DNA of 12,798 bases from Desulfobacterales bacterium. Its GTDB lineage: Bacteria > Desulfobacterota > Desulfobacteria > Desulfobacterales > Desulfobacteraceae. The notes beneath the pieces were generated by a model, which saw only the letters and a program-made list of their open reading frames with translations, did no database searches and was not told the DNA's origin. The position numbers and the translations under genes are program-made. Location of the stretch: NCBI GenBank assembly GCA_022361315.1, contig JAKSBB010000723.1, positions 1-12,798 of the forward strand. Direction: 5' to 3'. This document shows positions 1 through 6,875 of the stretch, one piece after another; positions within the stretch are counted from its first letter, which is position 1; each line of letters starts with the position of its first letter.

Positions 1-618
1 AATATCCTGGAAAAGGACATCGGCAGACCCATCACCGACCTGTCCCACCACATCGAGGATTTCGACCTGGTCGATGCCCTTGACACCGTACAGCAAAGCA
101 AAAAACTGGTGGCCCTGAGCCGGGAGGCCACAGACGGCACCCATTACCTGATCCGCGTCATGCCCTATTACATCGGGCCGGAAGATTATGCAGGAACTAT
201 TCTGACCTTTGTGGACATCAGCGAACTCGAACGGGTGAAACAGGATCTCCAGCACAGTGAACAAGCATCCCGCAGGATGATCCGGTATATGCCGTCCGGT
301 GTATTCATTTTCAGCCGCCGGGAAAACGATCTGCGATTTGTACTGGACAGCCTGAACCCCAGCGCGGAAAAACTGACCGGGGTGCGTATCGGTGATAACC
401 GCGGAAAAACCCTGGATGAACTCTGGCCCGGAATCAGTGAGATCCGGATGCCGGAACGTATTGAAGCGGCCTTTGGTACCGGAAAACCCCTGATGATTGA
501 TGATGTCCATCTGGGATGTGAAGGCTGTACATCCCCGGTAAGGCTTGAAGCCTTTCCCCTGACTGACAACAAACTGGCCCTCATTTTCGAACAATCAAAC
601 CAGGAGGCTGCCCAATAA
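1..618 (+). CDS. CheB/CheR-PAS fusion protein, C-terminal part (5' end outside window)
   Basis: The reading frame is open from the first base and ends at TAA 616-618, giving 205 residues of a longer protein. The first ~75 residues carry 'IGRPITDL', then 'YLIRVMPY' and 'GTILTFVDISELERVK'. This is the pattern of the PAS-like segment that follows the CheB methylesterase and CheR methyltransferase domains in large chemotaxis fusion proteins (family knowledge). A short coiled coil (about residues 75-95 of the fragment) leads into a second PAS-like domain (about 95-200, with 'MIRYMPSGVFIF' and 'SAEKLTGVRIGD'). No kinase or other output follows. The catalytic CheB and CheR domains, if present, lie upstream of the window and cannot be seen. 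The next gene starts one base after the stop, so the two are almost certainly co-transcribed. A plain multi-PAS sensor is the alternative reading, but the RPI/RVMPY/TFVDI combination favours the CheB/CheR type. Confidence 0.75.
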   Translation, partial: NILEKDIGRPITDLSHHIEDFDLVDALDTVQQSKKLVALSREATDGTHYLIRVMPYYIGPEDYAGTILTFVDISELERVKQDLQHSEQASRRMIRYMPSGVFIFSRRENDLRFVLDSLNPSAEKLTGVRIGDNRGKTLDELWPGISEIRMPERIEAAFGTGKPLMIDDVHLGCEGCTSPVRLEAFPLTDNKLALIFEQSNQEAAQ

Positions 619-619
619 G

Positions 620-1957
620 ATGGCTGATTCAGATTTTAAATCTTCGCTTCGCAAGAAAGCAGAGCAGTTGATGGACCGCCTGCCGGATCGTTTGAACAAG
701 ATCGAAACCCAGGAAATCAAAGACCTGATCGAAGAACTCCACGTTCACCAGATTGAGTTGGAAATACAGAACGAAGAACTGATACTGGTTCAGCGGAACC
801 TGGAAAAAAACCGGGTGCGGTTTGTCAACCTGTTCAACAACGCACCGGTGGGATATGTGGTGTTAAATTCTGTGGGCATCATCGAACATTTTAACAGCAC
901 CTTCCTGACCATGGTGAAGGGACTGGACCCGCGGCGCAAAGGCCAGGCCTTTGCCGACCTTCTGCTAAAGGAGGATGCAGAAACGTTCAGGGCTAGGTAT
1001 AAGGCCTTTTTCAAAAATCCGGAGGGCAAGCAGGTTCGGGCAAGGATTGACAATGGTGACAGCCCCGTCACCCATGTTCTTCTGGAAGGCCGTCACCAGG
1101 CGGACATCGACTCCCCTTCAGGAAATGATGTCGGGGAACTGCTGCTCACGGTGACTGAAATCACTGAACTGGAGGAAGCCAGGAAACGGACCAATGAGGC
1201 CCTTGCCACGGCCCACCAGCGCAAGGAAGAGGTGGCCGCCCTTTTGATGGCGTCCCGGGCGGTACTGGATTTAAAAGACTTCGAGGCCACCGCCAGAAAA
1301 ATTTTTGATGTATGTACCGGTGTGATCGGTGCGGTTTCAGGCTATATCGCCCTGTTGTCCGAAGACGGAAGTGAGAATGAAGTGCTTTTCCTTGAAGACG
1401 GCGGGCTTCCCTGTACTGTGGACCCGGAACTGCCCATGCCCATCAGGGGACTTCGGGAAGAAGCCTACAGGGAATGCCGGGTCGTCTACGACAACCAATT
1501 CATGGGAAGTGACTGGAAACAATTTCTTCCCGAAGGCCACGTTCACCTGGATAATGTGATGTTCGCTCCCATGGTCATCAAAGACAAAACCGTCGGTGTC
1601 ATCGGACTGGCCAATAAACCCGGGGGATTCACTGAAAATGATGCCCGTATCGCCGAAGGGTTCGGAGAACTCACAGCCATTGCCCTGAAAAATGCCAGAC
1701 TCAGGGACAAACGGGATTTGGCTGAACAGGAAAAACTGGAACTCATCGACGAACTCCAGAAAGCCCTGGCCAATGTGAAAACCCTTAAAGGACTGATCCC
1801 CATCTGTTCCCATTGTAAAAAAATCAGGGACGATCAGGGGTATTGGAACCAATTGGAAGACTATCTGGATCAGCACTCGGATGCCAAACTCAGCCACGGC
1901 ATCTGCAGGGATTGTGCCCGGAAGCACTATCCGGGGCTTAATCTTTACGAGGATTGA
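620..1957 (+). CDS. PAS-GAF sensor/adaptor protein with C-terminal four-Cys zinc-ribbon-like tail
   Basis: This is a soluble 445-residue protein with no membrane segment. Residues ~35-62 ('ELHVHQIELEIQNEEL') form the helical lead-in typical of many deltaproteobacterial PAS proteins. A PAS domain spans ~63-183 ('FNNAPVGYVVLNSVGIIEHFN' region to 'LLLTVTEITELEEA'). A GAF domain spans ~205-358, with 'VIKDKTVGVIGLANKPGGF' near its end. A coiled coil (~360-390) leads to a C-terminal module with C396-x2-C399-x29-C429-x2-C432 ('PICSHCKKIRDDQGYWNQ', 'SHGICRDCARKHYP'). That tail recurs at the C-terminus of sensor proteins in this lineage (family knowledge) and looks like a zinc ribbon; its function is not known to me. 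There is no HisKA, GGDEF, EAL, HD or HTH output, so it probably works through protein contacts. An AGGAGG at 602-607 precedes the ATG by 12 bases. The gene follows the CheB/CheR-type gene by one base, and its 3' end overlaps the convergent kinase gene by 13 bases. Confidence 0.85.
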   Translation: MADSDFKSSLRKKAEQLMDRLPDRLNKIETQEIKDLIEELHVHQIELEIQNEELILVQRNLEKNRVRFVNLFNNAPVGYVVLNSVGIIEHFNSTFLTMVKGLDPRRKGQAFADLLLKEDAETFRARYKAFFKNPEGKQVRARIDNGDSPVTHVLLEGRHQADIDSPSGNDVGELLLTVTEITELEEARKRTNEALATAHQRKEEVAALLMASRAVLDLKDFEATARKIFDVCTGVIGAVSGYIALLSEDGSENEVLFLEDGGLPCTVDPELPMPIRGLREEAYRECRVVYDNQFMGSDWKQFLPEGHVHLDNVMFAPMVIKDKTVGVIGLANKPGGFTENDARIAEGFGELTAIALKNARLRDKRDLAEQEKLELIDELQKALANVKTLKGLIPICSHCKKIRDDQGYWNQLEDYLDQHSDAKLSHGICRDCARKHYPGLNLYED

Positions 1958-4900
1958 TCTTCCGGCATCTCTTCTCCGTGACCCGCCGCCTCCCACCCGT
2001 GGAAAGCCTCACGGAAACGGTCGTACTCCGCCGTCAGCCGCCGGATCAATCCCTCGATACTCATCTTAGCATCAGGACCGGCATCTCCGGCCGCCAGTTT
2101 CCGTCCCCTCCGTTCCAGATGAAACGCCGCGTCAGCCAATGCCGCCGCCCCAAGGTTGGCCGCCCCGCCTTTGATGGCATGGGCCTGCCGGGAGATGGTT
2201 TCAAAATCAGCCGTTTCCAACGCCGATGTAAATAGAGGCAGCTGGATGTTCACATTCTTCAGAAAGGCGTGAATCACCTCCATCAGAAATGTCCGGTCAT
2301 TGCCAAATTCAGCCAGAACCGTATCCAGGTCGGCGGGGGGTCCGCTCCCTCCGGATTGAATTTCCGAACCTTCCATGGGGTACGCTTCGTCACCATCCCC
2401 CGGAGTACCGACCCACCGTTCAACCATTTTAAGCAAGGCCTCCCGCTTTACCGGCTTTGACAGAAAGTCATCCATATCTGCCGCCAGACACGTTTCCCTG
2501 TACCCGGCCATGGCATGGGCAGTCATGGCAACAATGGGAGTACGGTTCCGGCTGCCCTCCCGCTCTTCCAGCGTTCTTATCTCACGGGTGGCTGCGTAAC
2601 CATCCATTTCCGGCATCTGAATATCCATGAACACCAGGTCAAAGGGGTGGGTTTTAAAAAGATCAACGGCCCTGGCGCCATTTTCAGCCAGGCGGACCTC
2701 ATACCCCGCCCGGGACAGATGGCGCATCACGATTTCCTGGTTGGTAGGGTGATCCTCCACCAGTAGAATCCGCCGTTTCCCGGAACCGGTCTCTGCAATG
2801 GAATGCTTGGTGACCAGATCAGAACCGGCAGGATCTCCCCGGCCGCACAGTGAAAGCACTTCTGAAAGGATAACGGCCAGATCCTCAACGGTAAATGGAT
2901 GGGACAGATACCCGTCAATGCCTGCCCGTCTGCAAGCCTGCCCGTCACCGATGCGCCCCTTTGCCGCGGTCAGAATCACCGGGATACCTGTCCGGTCCTT
3001 GATGGCGGCCGCTGTTTCAAACCCGTCATCAGATCCCTGTACGGCTGTACAGACCACCAGGTCCACCCGGGTGCCGGACGCTGAGATGATTTCCTGTGCC
3101 TGGCCGATGGAGGCTGCATGGAGGGGGTGAACCCCCGCCGCTTTCACCATGGTCATCAGTTCATGGGCAGGGGACGGGGTCAGAACCAAAACGGTTTTGC
3201 CTTTTAACGCCTGAGTTTCCGGTCCGGCTGTTACCGGGGCGGGTGGACGATCTGCAGATTCGCAGGCATCCAGCTCAAGTTTAAACCAGAACCGGGTTCC
3301 CTTCCCTTCCTTACTGTCAAACCCCATACAACCGCCCATTAATTCCACCAATTGTTTGGAAATGGTGGTTCCCAATCCGGTGCCTCCGTATTTCCGGGTG
3401 GTGGAACCGTCGGCCTGGGAAAAGCTGTCAAAGATCCGGTCCTGCTTTTCATCCGGGATACCGATGCCCGTATCAACAACTTCAAACACGAATCCTTGGG
3501 CCTTGTTTCTCATCCGGCACCGGAGAATAATCTCCCCTTCATGGGTAAATTTAACGGCATTGTCCGTGAGATTCATGAGGATCTGGCGCAACCGCCCGGG
3601 GTCCCCTCTCAGCCGGAAGGGCACCCGGGGATCCACCTCCTGAATGAAGGCCACCCCTTTGTTACCGGCGCGAATCCCCATCACCGCCGTAACATCTCTG
3701 AATATCTTTCTCAGGTCAAAACGGATATGCTCCAATTCCAACCGGCCGGCTTCAATCTTTGAGAAATCAAGGATGCCGTTGACAATATCCAGCAGGGCAT
3801 CCGCCTCGGTTTCAATGGTGTTGACATGGGCCCTGAATGATTTGTCCCCGGTACTGCCCTTAAGGATCTCGGCCATTCCCATAATGCCGTTGATGGGTGT
3901 CCGGATTTCATGACTCATATTGGCCATGAACTCCGATTTGGCGCGGCTTGCCTCTTCAGCCTTTTCTTTGGCCCGGATCAACGCCTTCTGGGCCTGAAAC
4001 CGGTCGGAGATATCCGTTAAAAAAGCAAAGCCGCCTTTAAACCGTCCCTTGTCATCCTTAAGGGAGGCGGCATCAATCTTAACCCGGATCACCCTGCCAT
4101 CGCTGCGGAGAAGAGAGGCTTCGTAGCGGCGCTCTTTTTCCTGCCCGGCCAGCCGGCGCTGTGCCGCATACCGTTCCCGGTCATCAGGACCGATAAAATC
4201 CATCGGGGAAGCACCGATCAATTTATCCTCCGGATATCCCAACATATCACAGAGGGCCCGGTTGACCTCGAGGGTATAGTCATTTTCATCCACCCGCCAG
4301 TATCCCGCCGGTGTGGTACGGACCAGATGACGGTACCTCGCCTGCCTTTCCCTCAGCTGGTCCAGCGCCTCCCTGCGTTCAATGGCCACGGCCACCTGGT
4401 TGGACACCGACATCAGGATTTCCAGATCTTCCCGGGTGAAGGTATCGGTGGTGGTATAACTTTTCGCGGCCATCAGGCCCAGGACCCTCTCCTGGCTGAC
4501 CAGGGGAACCCCCATCCAGACCTCCGGCATGCGGTCAAAAAGCGGACGATTCGGGCTCCGGGACTCCAGGTCTTTCCGGTCCAGCAGCAGGGAGCGGCGG
4601 CTCAACACCACTTCCCCGGATAATGATGTTCCCGCAGAAATCCCGGAGATGCCGTCCGGAATCGTGCCGTATTGGTCCGCACAATAGGGGAAATCCACCC
4701 GGTCCATCTCCCGGTTAAAAATTCCGATATAAAAGTTGGGCATGCGGATGATCCGGTTCAGATTGTCATGGATCTGGGGGTAAAGTTCATCCAGATTTTT
4801 CGTGAGGGTTACGGCTGTGGATATTTTAAACAGGGTCGCGTTGATCCGGTTTGCATGCTGTTTCCGGGCCACCTCTTCTTCAAAATCCCGGGTTCTCAGG

Positions 4901-5736
4901 CGGATCATCCGCTCCAGCGAATCCCGATGTTCCACCAGTTCCGACGCCAGCGTATTCCGCTCCTCAAACATGGTATCCACATCGGATTTGATCAGCAACA
5001 ATGCATCAAAAATCTCACGAAAGGGGTGGGTCTCTTCCACCGTGAGTTCCGGTGTGCCCTTCCGGCTCCAGTCCATGGTTCCCATGAAGTCCAACACATC
5101 TTTTTTATACCGGAGGATCGCCGGATCTGTCACATTGGGTACACCACCTTCATTCTCCGGCGGAGCCAGTTCATCGCCGGTGATTGCCGTTGTGGAATCG
5201 ATGGTGTTATCGGAAGAGGGTTCAGCATGGTCAGGCATGGCTTCTTCATGAAGCGGTATATCCGCGTCACGGCAAAGGGCAACGGCCCGGGTGACGGCAC
5301 CGGCGTAATCATCTGCAAGGGAAACGGGGAAATCGAATCGGCTCAACCGGCTGCCCAGCTGTACCCCCATCCGGACGACAAAAGAAGTGCTGCAAAAAAC
5401 AACACCGCGAATTCCGGCATCGGCTTTCAAACTTTCCAGGAAAATTTTTCTGGCACCATTGCTTCCGCCGCGAAACCGTGTCCAGTCAAAAATCAGTATA
5501 AAGGGCTTGTTTCCGGGAATAAACTCGCTTCGAACGGCCTGCCGAAAACGGATACTCTTCTCCTGATCATGGGAACGGCAATATCCTCTGGCTTTGACAT
5601 ACAGAATGTGGCTTCCCAACAGCCGCAATGAAACAGAGAAACCACCGGAGGTTCCGGAATATGACCATTCCGGCTTTGACACGCAGGGCAGTCCCGTCAC
5701 AAGACAGGTCTGCGGACTATGTGTTTTCGTCCCCAT
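1945..5736 (-). CDS. Hybrid sensor histidine kinase: N-terminal unknown domain, GAF, PAS, HisKA-HATPase, two receivers, HPt
   Basis: This is a cytoplasmic 1263-residue phosphorelay kinase with no signal peptide or membrane helix. Order: unassigned N-terminal domain (~23-157; 'PFILIFDWTRFRGGS' and 'GVVFCSTSF' vaguely recall STAS/SpoIIAA folds), acidic linker, coiled coil (~255-300), GAF (~300-455), PAS (~465-575), HisKA with H609 in 'MANMSHEIRTPINGI', and HATPase with N-box N722/N726, G1 'DTGIGIP' (D755) and G2 'GGTGLG' (784-789). A first receiver (~844-960) is degenerate. A second (~988-1105) is intact: E994/D995, phospho-acceptor D1038, T1072 and K1094. An HPt follows (~1135-1245), with H1186 in 'QAHAIKGGAANLGA'. 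The expected route is H609 to D1038 to H1186 to a separate regulator that is not in this window. The start is uncertain: the ATG at 5736 has no convincing ribosome-binding site, and the in-frame GTG at 5682 (residue 19) is an alternative. It runs convergently against the PAS-GAF gene. Confidence 0.93.
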   Translation of the reverse strand: MGTKTHSPQTCLVTGLPCVSKPEWSYSGTSGGFSVSLRLLGSHILYVKARGYCRSHDQEKSIRFRQAVRSEFIPGNKPFILIFDWTRFRGGSNGARKIFLESLKADAGIRGVVFCSTSFVVRMGVQLGSRLSRFDFPVSLADDYAGAVTRAVALCRDADIPLHEEAMPDHAEPSSDNTIDSTTAITGDELAPPENEGGVPNVTDPAILRYKKDVLDFMGTMDWSRKGTPELTVEETHPFREIFDALLLIKSDVDTMFEERNTLASELVEHRDSLERMIRLRTRDFEEEVARKQHANRINATLFKISTAVTLTKNLDELYPQIHDNLNRIIRMPNFYIGIFNREMDRVDFPYCADQYGTIPDGISGISAGTSLSGEVVLSRRSLLLDRKDLESRSPNRPLFDRMPEVWMGVPLVSQERVLGLMAAKSYTTTDTFTREDLEILMSVSNQVAVAIERREALDQLRERQARYRHLVRTTPAGYWRVDENDYTLEVNRALCDMLGYPEDKLIGASPMDFIGPDDRERYAAQRRLAGQEKERRYEASLLRSDGRVIRVKIDAASLKDDKGRFKGGFAFLTDISDRFQAQKALIRAKEKAEEASRAKSEFMANMSHEIRTPINGIMGMAEILKGSTGDKSFRAHVNTIETEADALLDIVNGILDFSKIEAGRLELEHIRFDLRKIFRDVTAVMGIRAGNKGVAFIQEVDPRVPFRLRGDPGRLRQILMNLTDNAVKFTHEGEIILRCRMRNKAQGFVFEVVDTGIGIPDEKQDRIFDSFSQADGSTTRKYGGTGLGTTISKQLVELMGGCMGFDSKEGKGTRFWFKLELDACESADRPPAPVTAGPETQALKGKTVLVLTPSPAHELMTMVKAAGVHPLHAASIGQAQEIISASGTRVDLVVCTAVQGSDDGFETAAAIKDRTGIPVILTAAKGRIGDGQACRRAGIDGYLSHPFTVEDLAVILSEVLSLCGRGDPAGSDLVTKHSIAETGSGKRRILLVEDHPTNQEIVMRHLSRAGYEVRLAENGARAVDLFKTHPFDLVFMDIQMPEMDGYAATREIRTLEEREGSRNRTPIVAMTAHAMAGYRETCLAADMDDFLSKPVKREALLKMVERWVGTPGDGDEAYPMEGSEIQSGGSGPPADLDTVLAEFGNDRTFLMEVIHAFLKNVNIQLPLFTSALETADFETISRQAHAIKGGAANLGAAALADAAFHLERRGRKLAAGDAGPDAKMSIEGLIRRLTAEYDRFREAFHGWEAAGHGEEMPEDQSS
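2857..3207 (-). other. Degenerate (pseudo-)receiver domain inside the hybrid kinase
   Basis: Residues ~844-960 of the kinase follow the receiver fold pattern ('KTVLVLTPSPAHELM', 'DLVVCTAVQ', 'IPVILTAA', 'GYLSHPF'). The acidic pair after strand 1 is missing, the phospho-acceptor Asp position is occupied by Cys/Thr, and the conserved Lys before Pro is His. Phosphorylation at the usual place is therefore not expected. It may act as a structural or protein-interaction module. Confidence 0.75.
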
Positions 5737-5764
5737 CCAAAGCGAATCCCAAATGTTGTGTGTC

Positions 5765-5824
5765 GTATCAGGCAGGATACGGTACTGCCGCCCGGGCCTG
5801 GCCGGGCCAACCTGATGTCAGGTT
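5765..5824 (-). promoter_or_regulatory. Dyad-rich upstream region of the hybrid kinase gene
   Basis: The 154-base gap between the DUF3786 gene and the kinase gene contains several perfect inverted repeats: GTATC/GATAC (5765-5769 with 5776-5780), GGCAG/CTGCC (5771-5775 with 5785-5789), the palindrome GCCCGGGC (5790-5797), TGGCC/GGCCA (5799-5803 with 5805-5809) and AACCTGA/TCAGGTT separated by two bases (5809-5824). The first two share bases 5771-5775 and so exclude each other as hairpins. A TTGACA on the minus strand (5843-5848) lies just upstream, but no good -10 box sits 16-18 bases after it. There is no T-run, so this is not an intrinsic terminator. It could hold an operator or a structured mRNA leader; no known riboswitch class was recognised. 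Confidence 0.4.
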
Positions 5825-5890
5825 CTCACCTGGGTCATGCCTTGTCAAGGGGAAACCCTGATCCGCAAACAAACTCGTGCGAAATAAAGA

Positions 5891-6703
5891 TCACGCCCCA
5901 CGCACACCATGGGTAAGGGCGAATTTCCCGAACATCTGCACCAATCCTGTTGCCAGGTTGAACACCATGGAACTGCCGCCGTTCCGGTCGGTGCTTCTGT
6001 CAAAGAAAAGGGTCAATTCAGAGTCCATTCCGTCATCCGGCCGCCAGTAGCAGATCATCATCGGCACCAACGGGAGGGGATAGAGAACCAGGGAGAGATC
6101 CGCCTCATATTGGGGCGGCAGGGATTGACCGCTGAACATATCCACCAGATCCTCAAACAACCCGGGATAATTCTGGGCAATTTGCTTCAAGGGTTCTTCA
6201 CCCCGCCGGACAAACAGGGCATGTCGTTCCCTGGCCCCTTTCAGCTCGCGATAGGGCACCCACTCTCCGCTCAGGGCCTGTCCTTCACTGTCCAGCACAT
6301 ACCAGAGCACGGGGATGGCAATCCAGGGATTCACATGAAGGTCGGTCCGGAACTGCCCGTCTCTGTTCAGGGAAAACGGCTTGCCCAGAATTCTCAGGGT
6401 CAGCCAGCCGTCGCGGTATGTGCCGCCGGTCCGCCTGGCGGCGTCTTCAAGATCGCAATCGGCCAGCCGTTCCGTCAGTTCCGCCATTACCCTTTTCAGC
6501 TCATTTTCCCCGGGGAGTGCCGTGGGGGAATGCCCCTGATAACGCGCCTGCACCTCCGGACTCAACACCGGGCATTGATCCAGGGACTTACGACCGAGAA
6601 AGACCTTTGACGCAAAGGCCAGACAGGTGGTTTCATTGCACTTCCGACAATTGGATTTATCAAGCAGCTTAAATACTTCCATGGCGTTTTTAAATTCAGG
6701 CAT
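5891..6703 (-). CDS. DUF3786 family protein with N-terminal Fe-S cluster motif
   Basis: This soluble 270-residue protein has two parts. Residues ~8-48 form a four-Cys Fe-S motif, C19-x2-C22-x4-C27-x16-C44 ('SNCRKCNETTCLAFASKVF', 'DQCP'), of the type found in the CODH/ACS corrinoid subunit and related redox proteins (PF04060-like). Residues ~85-265 match my recollection of DUF3786: 'WLTLRILGKPFSL', 'HVNPWIAIPVLWYVL', 'GEWVPYREL', 'LVPMMICYWRPDDG', 'LTLFFDRSTDRNG'. The biochemical role of DUF3786 is unknown to me; proteins of this layout occur mainly in strict anaerobes. AAGGAG precedes the ATG at 6703 by about 5-6 bases, which fixes the start. It lies downstream of the terminator that follows the Fe-S/LuxR gene, so it probably has its own promoter in 6704-6822, though no clear box was found there. 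It may read on into the hybrid kinase gene. Confidence 0.85.
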   Translation of the reverse strand: MPEFKNAMEVFKLLDKSNCRKCNETTCLAFASKVFLGRKSLDQCPVLSPEVQARYQGHSPTALPGENELKRVMAELTERLADCDLEDAARRTGGTYRDGWLTLRILGKPFSLNRDGQFRTDLHVNPWIAIPVLWYVLDSEGQALSGEWVPYRELKGARERHALFVRRGEEPLKQIAQNYPGLFEDLVDMFSGQSLPPQYEADLSLVLYPLPLVPMMICYWRPDDGMDSELTLFFDRSTDRNGGSSMVFNLATGLVQMFGKFALTHGVRGA

Positions 6704-6822
6704 TTTCTCTCCTTTCCGCGTCAGCTCATTTCGATCCCGGGAGGAACATAAAGGTAGTGGCTTCCCGCCGGATATTGCGGATTAATTCTTTAAGTTTACC
6801 ATGAGATGCCGGAAGACAAAGG

Positions 6823-6846
6823 AAAAAACATCCCCCAAACGGGGGA
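6823..6846 (-). terminator. Intrinsic terminator after the Fe-S/LuxR gene
   Basis: On the minus strand a perfect 6-bp stem (TCCCCC, loop GTTT, GGGGGA; plus-strand 6831-6846) is followed one base after TG by a run of six T residues (plus-strand A run 6823-6828). It lies about 30 bases past the regulator's stop codon. The T-run is on the correct side for minus-strand transcription only. It should separate the GNAT-LuxR unit from the DUF3786 gene. Confidence 0.8.
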
Positions 6847-6875
6847 GAGGAGAAAAAACGGTATAAAGTATTCGT

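Noticed and set aside
1337..1996. Minus-strand open frame (about 219 codons) opposite the PAS-GAF gene
   Set aside because: It is antisense to a protein with clear GAF and four-Cys motifs, and its translation is low-complexity with no family resemblance.
4672..5631. Long open frame on the plus strand (about 319 codons) opposite the hybrid kinase gene
   Set aside because: It lies wholly antisense to the kinase's N-terminal, coiled-coil and GAF region, gives a Cys/His/Gly-rich protein with no recognisable domain and has no ribosome-binding site; it is a shadow of the G+C-rich coding strand.
5820..5848. Possible sigma70 promoter for the hybrid kinase (TTGACA on the minus strand at 5843-5848)
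   Set aside because: The -35 box is perfect, but at 16-18 bases spacing the -10 candidates (AGAACC, GAACCT, AACCTG) are poor, and the TTGACA lies inside a CCTTG-A-CAAGG palindrome; too weak to annotate as a promoter.
5737..5890. Cyclic di-GMP, cobalamin or other known riboswitch ahead of the kinase
   Set aside because: None of the conserved core sequences of these classes was found on the minus strand; only simple inverted repeats are present.
5909..6610. Plus-strand open frame (about 233 codons) opposite the DUF3786 gene
   Set aside because: The opposite strand encodes a clear Fe-S/DUF3786 protein with a good ribosome-binding site; the antisense product has no domain pattern.
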